This document shows, piece by piece, positions 56,013 through 64,000 of a DNA stretch of 64,000 bases. The stretch spans positions 291,378 through 355,377 of the forward strand of contig NZ_JACAXB010000013.1 of assembly GCF_013391415.1 (NCBI RefSeq), written 5' to 3'. Each line of letters opens with the position of its first letter. Position 1 is the first letter of the stretch. The notes beneath the pieces were generated by a model, which was not told the DNA's origin, searched no databases, and saw only the letters and a program-made list of their open reading frames with translations. The stretch comes from Aquitalea sp. LB_tupeE (lineage in GTDB: Bacteria; Pseudomonadota; Gammaproteobacteria; Burkholderiales; Chromobacteriaceae). The position numbers were made by a program, and so were the translations under genes.

Positions 56013-57413
56013 ATGACCGAACTGGATCAATTCTGGCCTGCCTGCCTCGCACGCCTCGAGGCCGAACTGTCTTCACAGCAGTTCAATACCTGGATCAAGC
56101 CGCTGGCGGCCGAAGCCAACGAAGAAGGCATTGCGCTGTTTGCACCCAACCGTTTCATCATGCAATTCATCAAGGATCGCTTCCTTGGTCGCATCGAAGA
56201 ACTGGCGGTAGAACTGGTGGGCGAAGCCCCGGTCGAGCTGCGCCTGGGCGCCCCCAGCAGCAAGCCGCTGGCCGTGCCCACTGCGGTCAGCAACAGTGCG
56301 CGCAAGCCCGCACCGGCCCCCACCACCAGCAACGACACCCCCAGCCCGGCCAAGCAGGCGGCGGTGAAAGCCATAGGCGGCAGCCACGAAAGCACCCGGC
56401 TCAACCCCTCCTTCACCTTTGACACCCTGGTGACCGGTAAGGGCAACCAGCTGGCGCGCGCCGCAGCCATGCAGATTGCCGAGAATCCGGGCGACCAGGC
56501 TTACAACCCGCTGTTTGTGTATGGCGGTGTTGGTCTGGGTAAGACCCACTTGATTCAGGCCATTGGCAACCACGTGTTCCAGAAGAACCCGCAAGCCAAA
56601 ATCCGCTATATCCACGCCGAACGCTACGTAGCCGACATCATGCGCGCCTACCAGCACAAGGCGTTTGACGAATTCAAGCGCTACTATCACTCGCTGGATC
56701 TGTTGCTGATTGACGACATCCAGTTTTTTGCCGGCAAGAACCGCACGCAGGAAGAATTCTTCTACGCCTTCAACGCGCTGATTGAAGGCGGCAAGCAAGT
56801 CATCATGACCTGCGACACCTACCCCAAGCAGATAGAAGGCATGGAAGAGCGGCTGATTTCCCGCTTCTCCTGGGGCCTGACGGTAGAAATCCAGCCGCCG
56901 GAGCTGGAAATGCGCGTGGCCATTCTGATGAAGAAGGCCGAAGCCGACAGCATCAAGCTGGACCACCCGGTGGCGTTTTTCATCGCCCAGAACGTGCGCT
57001 CCAACGTGCGCGAACTGGAAGGCGCGCTCAAGCGCGTGGTGGCCTATGCCCGCTTCACCAACCAGAGCATCTCGCTGGACCTGGTGAAAGAAGCGCTGAA
57101 GGACATTCTGGCCGCCGGTAACCGCCAGGTGACGGTAGATGCCATCCAGAAGACCGTGGCCGAGTACTACAAGATCAAGCTATCCGACATGCACAGCAAA
57201 AAGCGCAGCCGTGACATTGCCCGGCCGCGTCAGGTGGCCATGGCGCTGGCCAAGGAGCTGACCCAACTGTCCTTGCCAAATATCGGCGATGCCTTTGGCG
57301 GCCGCGACCACACCACCGTGCTGCATGCCTGCAAAACCATTGCCGAAATGCGTGGTAATGACGCCGATATGGCGCACGATTACGATACGCTGCTCTCCAT
57401 GCTGCGTAACTGA
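56013..57413 (+). CDS. dnaA: Chromosomal replication initiator DnaA
   Basis: Binds DnaA boxes and opens oriC. It is 466 residues from ATG 56013 (MTELDQFWPACLARL). Domain I covers about 1-75, and a Pro/Ala/Ser-rich linker domain II about 80-125. The AAA+ domain has Walker A GGVGLGKTH at 171-179 and Walker B LLLIDDIQFF. DNA-binding domain IV has the signature LSLPNIGDAFGGRDHTTVLHAC. No strong ribosome-binding site precedes the start, which fits low, controlled translation. dnaN begins 53 bases after the stop. Confidence 0.98.
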   Translation: MTELDQFWPACLARLEAELSSQQFNTWIKPLAAEANEEGIALFAPNRFIMQFIKDRFLGRIEELAVELVGEAPVELRLGAPSSKPLAVPTAVSNSARKPAPAPTTSNDTPSPAKQAAVKAIGGSHESTRLNPSFTFDTLVTGKGNQLARAAAMQIAENPGDQAYNPLFVYGGVGLGKTHLIQAIGNHVFQKNPQAKIRYIHAERYVADIMRAYQHKAFDEFKRYYHSLDLLLIDDIQFFAGKNRTQEEFFYAFNALIEGGKQVIMTCDTYPKQIEGMEERLISRFSWGLTVEIQPPELEMRVAILMKKAEADSIKLDHPVAFFIAQNVRSNVRELEGALKRVVAYARFTNQSISLDLVKEALKDILAAGNRQVTVDAIQKTVAEYYKIKLSDMHSKKRSRDIARPRQVAMALAKELTQLSLPNIGDAFGGRDHTTVLHACKTIAEMRGNDADMAHDYDTLLSMLRN

Positions 57414-57466
57414 TTTATGTTGATTCAACCGATAACTGACTCTGGACACATTCGGGAGCCCGAAAC

Positions 57467-58573
57467 ATGCTGATCCTGCAAGCCGAACGCGATGCCCTTC
57501 TCAAGCCCCTGCTGGCCGTGACCGGTATTGTCGAACGCCGCCACACCCTGCCGATTCTTTCCAATGTACTGATTGAAAAGAAAGGTGGACAGGTAGGCTT
57601 CCTGGCGACTGATCTGGAAATCCAGATCACCACCGCCAGCGCCGACGAACTGCCGGGCGAAGACTTCCGCCTGACCACATCGGCCAAGAAGCTGCAGGAC
57701 ATCCTGCGTGCCATCCCGGACAAAACCACCGTCACGCTGGAACAACTGGACGGCCGCCTCACCCTGAAAGCCGGCAAAAGCCGCTTCAACCTGCAAACCC
57801 TGCCGGCGGAAGACTTCCCGCTGCTGTCGGTAGGCACGGCCAGCGAATCCAGCTTCAGCCTGAGCCAGCGCGAACTCAAGCGCCTGATCTCCCAGGTGCA
57901 ATTTGCCATGGCCGTGCAGGACATCCGTTACTACCTCAACGGCCTGCTGATGCAAACCGACGGCAACCAGGTGAAGCTGATTGCCACCGACGGCCACCGC
58001 CTGGCCTTTGCCAGCGCCGACGTGGAAGCCACCCTGCCCAAGGCCGAAGTCATCCTGCCGCGCAAAACCATCCTGGAGCTGTACAAGCTGCTGCAGGACA
58101 GCGACGAGCTGATCAACATCGAAGTGCTGGCCAACCAGGTGCGCTTCAGCTTTGGCTCCACCGTCATCATCAGCAAGGTGGTGGACGGCAAGTTCCCCGA
58201 CTACAACCGCGTGATTCCGCTGGATAACGACAAGATCTTCCTGATCGAACGTCTGTCCTTCCTGCACGCGCTGCAACGTGCCGCCATTCTGGCCAACGAA
58301 AAATTCCGTGGCGTGCGGCTGGTACTGGCACCGGGCAAGATGTCCATCCTGTGTACCAACAGCGAACAGGAAGAAGCCGAAGAAGAACTGGAAATCGCCT
58401 ACCAGGGCGGCGAGCTGGAAATCGGCTTCAACATCAACTACCTGCTGGACGTGCTGACCAACCTGCCGGCCGACACCCTGCAAATGGCGTTTGGCGATGC
58501 CAACCGCAGCACGCTGGTCACCATTCCGGACTACAGCAACTTCAAGTACATCGTGATGCCGATGCGCATCTGA
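57467..58573 (+). CDS. dnaN: DNA polymerase III sliding clamp (beta subunit)
   Basis: A ring-shaped processivity factor. The 368-residue length and three repeated clamp domains are typical. Landmarks include the N-terminal MLILQAERDALLKPL, ERRHTLPILSNVL, ATDGHRLAFAS in the second domain and YIVMPMRI at the C-terminus, the last being part of the pocket that binds polymerase peptides. It lies between dnaA and gyrB, in the usual order with recF absent. Confidence 0.98.
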   Translation: MLILQAERDALLKPLLAVTGIVERRHTLPILSNVLIEKKGGQVGFLATDLEIQITTASADELPGEDFRLTTSAKKLQDILRAIPDKTTVTLEQLDGRLTLKAGKSRFNLQTLPAEDFPLLSVGTASESSFSLSQRELKRLISQVQFAMAVQDIRYYLNGLLMQTDGNQVKLIATDGHRLAFASADVEATLPKAEVILPRKTILELYKLLQDSDELINIEVLANQVRFSFGSTVIISKVVDGKFPDYNRVIPLDNDKIFLIERLSFLHALQRAAILANEKFRGVRLVLAPGKMSILCTNSEQEEAEEELEIAYQGGELEIGFNINYLLDVLTNLPADTLQMAFGDANRSTLVTIPDYSNFKYIVMPMRI

Positions 58574-58639
58574 TACAGCAGCAACACAGTCGGCAGTGAC
58601 TGCGGCCACCGGCAGCAGTTTTCGAGATTTTGAGCATGA

Positions 58640-61099
<2,460 letters not shown>

Positions 61100-61416
61100 G
61101 GGCTGTCGGGTGACACAGAAAGTGAAAACTGTGACAGGTTAGTGAAAAACTAGTGACGCAGTTAATGAAAAAGCCACCGTTCCCGGTGGCTTTTTCATTA
61201 TTAGTACTTTATGTGCGTTCATTCATTTTTTGGACAAATCAGTCGTTCTAGCTTGAGATGTGCGTGGTTGTGCGTGAGAATCACTAGCTACTCTATACTG
61301 GGGAAACGCCCCCGAGACTAACCGACCCTGAATATTTTCATAACGGCACTGCAGCACTTTTACTTGGAGTACTGAGATCAGTTTATAGTACTATTTTCGA
61401 ATAGTGGCTACTTGCT
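61100..61416. other. Boundary between gyrB and AT-rich effector region
   Basis: A 317-base gap. The first third holds the gyrB terminator. From about 61200 the base composition turns AT-rich and stays so into the next gene, which marks the edge of probably acquired DNA. No repeat, tRNA or attachment-like duplication was found at the edge. Confidence 0.5.
61164..61199. terminator. Terminator of gyrB
   Basis: AATGAAAAAGCCACCG / CGGTGGCTTTTTCATT, a perfect 16-bp stem with a TTCC loop and built-in A and T runs. Works in both directions; it would also stop transcripts from the minus-strand pair at 61417-64000. Confidence 0.9.
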
Positions 61417-61986
61417 TCACTCAAATATTTTATCTTTATATTCTTTTAAAAATCTCGAAACAAATGAAACTCTTTCTTTGACGAGCTTCTGCCAGCACAT
61501 ACTATCTGGCCTGCACTTTGAGGCTAAACCTAAGTAGGAATTATAAATAAACTTCTTATTTTCATTTTGCCCAGTTACCGCTAGGCACTGCCCCCCCATG
61601 GAAACCTCGCCTTTTTTATTACTTACTTGGCATAAATTAAATGCCGTGTAAATATCATTCCCATCCAATTTTACGGTACTTACTTCGGAGTAAAGTGAGG
61701 TGCTAAAGTAATCAGCGCCACCGATTAGAGCCCAGTCATCTTTTGTACACTTTTCAGCAGATAAGCAGATTTGCATGGAATCTGTATCATAACCATCACG
61801 GCTTCTTGCTAAAAATAAATCAATATAAACCACCCCATCACCTTCGCTAAATTTTATATTACGATACAAATTACTACTTACTTTACTTACTTGCTGCTTG
61901 TTTTTTAATGCAATGGACTCTGCCAGTGATGTAGAGCTGACATAAAAAAGTGCAAGGAAAATTACAAATAATGATTTTTTATTCAT
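61417..61986 (-). CDS. Secreted protein of unknown family; candidate immunity protein
   Basis: I do not recognise the family. The 189-residue product begins with a signal peptide (MNKKSLFVIFLALFYVSSTSLA, cleavage before ES), so it should be periplasmic. It has six cysteines after the signal, in CLSAEKC, NLCQV, GQCLAV and SKCRPDSMCWQ, suggesting disulfides. Its ATG overlaps the stop of the hydrolase gene by one base (TAATG), giving tight translational coupling. A small, secreted protein coupled directly after a cell-wall hydrolase is the classic arrangement of an immunity protein; that role is inference. GC content is about 35 percent. Confidence 0.8.
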   Translation of the reverse strand: MNKKSLFVIFLALFYVSSTSLAESIALKNKQQVSKVSSNLYRNIKFSEGDGVVYIDLFLARSRDGYDTDSMQICLSAEKCTKDDWALIGGADYFSTSLYSEVSTVKLDGNDIYTAFNLCQVSNKKGEVSMGGQCLAVTGQNENKKFIYNSYLGLASKCRPDSMCWQKLVKERVSFVSRFLKEYKDKIFE

Positions 61987-64000
61987 TAAACTAAGTCCGT
62001 TAGTATTTTTGCAATCCTGATGGTATGGTATTGCCTATTTTCCAACCCATTAGTTCCGCCATTAATTTCCACACAAACCGTCCTTGCAATCGCACTAAGA
62101 TCACCTTGAAATTCATCAATAATTTTATTAATTGTACTATTCTTCCTTGGCTCACCTCTTCTTGGCCCTGACTCCCAATACCATGCCCCTGCATCTATTG
62201 TTGCATAGTTATCATTGATTAAGTAATCAGGGTTATTGATTTCAGGTCTTCTAGCGTTCTTTTTAGACCACCACGCAGAGTCAAATGAACTCCTTGTTAT
62301 CCTTCCTCGATAAACCCAATAACCAGCATAATTAGATTTCCCTGTAAGCTGCTTAATTCCCCTACCTCTGTATTTATACCCATCTCCAGGAAGATCATTG
62401 CCAAGCTTGCCACCATACAGATCGTTGCATGATTTTTCAGATCGTGACTCACTCATCCATGTAAGCGTACGGGATTCTTCCGCTCCTTGCGCAAAAAAAT
62501 TAGTCATTCGCAAGCCAGTTCTATTAATTAGATGCTTTCTGATTGCGATGCAAATCTCTTTCCTATACTTCTCCCGCACAACGTCACTCAATCCATTTTT
62601 AGCAACCTGAACTTTTCCTTTATCTTTCTTCTGAATATCATCAGGATATATTCTCTTTAATTCACTGCTATCGATCCAGTTGCATTGCCTAAACTGCTCA
62701 ACAAATACTCTAGGATGAAAATGCCAATGAACACTGGGAATCTCTAACCCAGCCTCTTCCCAGAATGATAAAGATTCAACATGCCTCTTGAATTCAGCAT
62801 ATTTCATCTCATCCATCGGTTCGTCCAATACCTCACTTTTACTTTTTAGCCAAGCATATCGGGTATCAATTGTGGATTTTTCCCACTCAGTCGGAAATTT
62901 ACAAATTGTTCGTGAAAGCCGTAACTGAACTTTGCTATCGCTCAGTGCGGCTGCTAGTACGTCTTTATCCAACTTTTTCCCACTATTCCCAGTAAGCCAT
63001 TTCTCAAGTGTGGGGGAGTTACATTGGCTATCCGGTGTGGGGTCATCGTCAATCAGGTTCCAGCCAAGCCAATGGGGGAAATCGGCATCGCTGAATTTGT
63101 TGATGCCTACCTCATTCAGATTCACCCAGCCTTGGCCGCCTGGGTAATTGACCTTGTGCCAATGTGGGACTGAGCCAGCAGGGATAGGGGTTTCATTTTC
63201 GGTATTGATGACCCGGCCAAATCGCAGCAACTCGTAAGCCGCACTTGGTGCAATATGAAAAGCATCTCCCAGAGCGGTCGCTTTGCTGTAAAGACTGTAC
63301 TCATACTTGTCATCGCTATCTGCTAGTGCTGAGCCGACCTCAACGAATGCACCCTGTTGTTGCGTTTCTTCTTGCCGAGTTGTTAGCAGGCATTTACCGC
63401 GTTCAAAACGCATCGTCACAAACAGAGGGACAGTGGAGGTATGAACAGCAGCGCCACTTCCTGCGGGGGCTTGCGGTGACGCAATGGAGGCAAAAAACGG
63501 TGTGCCTGGCGGCAGATAGAAATGCATATCGCCGTAGACGATCTTGTCCCGCCCATCCTTACTGATATCCAGCTTGCCAGAGCTTCTGCCGACGATTTTT
63601 TTCAGGTTGGCATCGTCGCAGATGATTTCCAGATGCATGGCATTGTTGCCATTGCATCTGCCTACACTGCCCAAGCTATCTTTGCGATATACCGGCTGCT
63701 TCTTTTTGACGAAGACCTGTTTGAGATGCATATAAATCGAGTAGTACTCGATCTGGCCGTCTGTTCCCTCGCCAATTTCTGTGCTGTGCTTGATCACCAC
63801 ACAGCCATTGTCGGTCTCTCCCTGATAGGCCAAGGGCTTCTTGTCTGCCTCTGGTGACGGGTCTCGCTTGTATACCACCACGCCATCTGCAATTGCGCGA
63901 ACCGGTTCTCCATGCGCGCCGGTATCGGTATGCTCGATATGTTGGCCACCATGCCAGGCCATACGGCTGGCGATAGGAAACCCCCCGCGAGAGGCAAAGG
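61986..64000 (-). CDS. M23-like / GH19-like cell-wall hydrolase, probable secreted effector (5' end beyond window)
   Basis: The frame is open to the right edge, so the true start is outside; 670 residues are visible. Numbering from the Met at 63962: residues 1-135 resemble an M23 peptidase (WHGGQHIEHTD, GEPVRAIADGVVVY, YSIYMHL, NAMHLEI). Here the final HxH is AMH, so one catalytic His may be lost. About 190-290 is SH3-like (HWHKVNYPGGQGWVNLN). About 480-655 is a GH19 lysozyme/chitinase-type domain (FFAQGAEES, GDGYKYRGRGIKQLTGKSNY). N-terminal coding DNA is about 50 percent GC; the C-terminal part is about 35 percent. Similar modular hydrolases occur as type VI secretion effectors; no vgrG or PAAR gene is in view. 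Confidence 0.82.
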   Translation of the reverse strand, partial: FASRGGFPIASRMAWHGGQHIEHTDTGAHGEPVRAIADGVVVYKRDPSPEADKKPLAYQGETDNGCVVIKHSTEIGEGTDGQIEYYSIYMHLKQVFVKKKQPVYRKDSLGSVGRCNGNNAMHLEIICDDANLKKIVGRSSGKLDISKDGRDKIVYGDMHFYLPPGTPFFASIASPQAPAGSGAAVHTSTVPLFVTMRFERGKCLLTTRQEETQQQGAFVEVGSALADSDDKYEYSLYSKATALGDAFHIAPSAAYELLRFGRVINTENETPIPAGSVPHWHKVNYPGGQGWVNLNEVGINKFSDADFPHWLGWNLIDDDPTPDSQCNSPTLEKWLTGNSGKKLDKDVLAAALSDSKVQLRLSRTICKFPTEWEKSTIDTRYAWLKSKSEVLDEPMDEMKYAEFKRHVESLSFWEEAGLEIPSVHWHFHPRVFVEQFRQCNWIDSSELKRIYPDDIQKKDKGKVQVAKNGLSDVVREKYRKEICIAIRKHLINRTGLRMTNFFAQGAEESRTLTWMSESRSEKSCNDLYGGKLGNDLPGDGYKYRGRGIKQLTGKSNYAGYWVYRGRITRSSFDSAWWSKKNARRPEINNPDYLINDNYATIDAGAWYWESGPRRGEPRKNSTINKIIDEFQGDLSAIARTVCVEINGGTNGLENRQYHTIRIAKILTDLV

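Overview
The window comes from a GC-rich (roughly 60 percent) betaproteobacterial chromosome, most likely Neisseriales/Chromobacteriaceae (Chromobacterium, Aquitalea, Vogesella or relatives). That placement is an inference from gene content and order: a zwf-pgl-glk-hexR-pgi operon divergent from edd-eda, three-part transhydrogenase genes, argH next to an AlgZ-like kinase, hemCDXY, and an rpmH/dnaA replication-origin block. No rRNA, tRNA, CRISPR array, transposase or integrase is visible.

Layout. 1-396 is the end of an outer-membrane barrel gene. 490-6245 (minus) is the upper Entner-Doudoroff operon and 6495-8955 (plus) is edd-eda; the gap between them holds two HexR-type operators. 9289-15987 is a two-component system followed by a sugar ABC transporter whose promoter region carries 11-bp-phased direct repeats. 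16279-18294 is an AT-rich surface-sugar acyltransferase, probably acquired. 18325-27482 holds an aldo-keto reductase, an HDOD protein, an RNase II-family enzyme, a REC-GGDEF cyclase, GlpR, an Asp/Glu racemase and a CSS-EAL phosphodiesterase. 27576-31775 has argH, an AlgZ-like kinase without its usual regulator, a TMEM175-type channel and an FkbM methyltransferase. 31793-39050 is redox metabolism: an Fe-S flavoenzyme, a Tat-exported GMC dehydrogenase with a mono-haem cytochrome, and pyruvate oxidase. 39144-46086 is ppc and hemCDXY. 46151-51649 holds a META-domain protein, pntB-pntAB-pntAA and a sterol-desaturase-family protein. 51794-61099 is mnmE-yidC-yidD-rnpA-rpmH (minus) and dnaA-dnaN-gyrB (plus), with transcription diverging from a probable oriC. 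61417-64000 (minus, AT-rich at its centre) is a multidomain cell-wall hydrolase with a coupled secreted partner, read here as an effector-immunity pair.

How the parts connect. The left half can be read as a sugar-use unit: outer-membrane channel, periplasmic binding protein and ABC importer, glucokinase, then the Entner-Doudoroff route to pyruvate, with HexR as feedback regulator and a two-component system probably controlling import. Periplasmic sugar or sugar-acid oxidation (34-37 kb), PoxB and Ppc extend this to respiratory and anaplerotic carbon flow, and the transhydrogenase balances NADPH.

Most notable. (1) The hydrolase/partner gene pair at the right edge. (2) A family of three intergenic repeats of about 160-200 bp (9011-9209 inverted; 20165-20323; 24045-24240), each with internal hairpins and no assigned function. 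(3) Readable operators for HexR, GlpR and an OmpR-type regulator. (4) A terminator-like hairpin in the dnaA leader.
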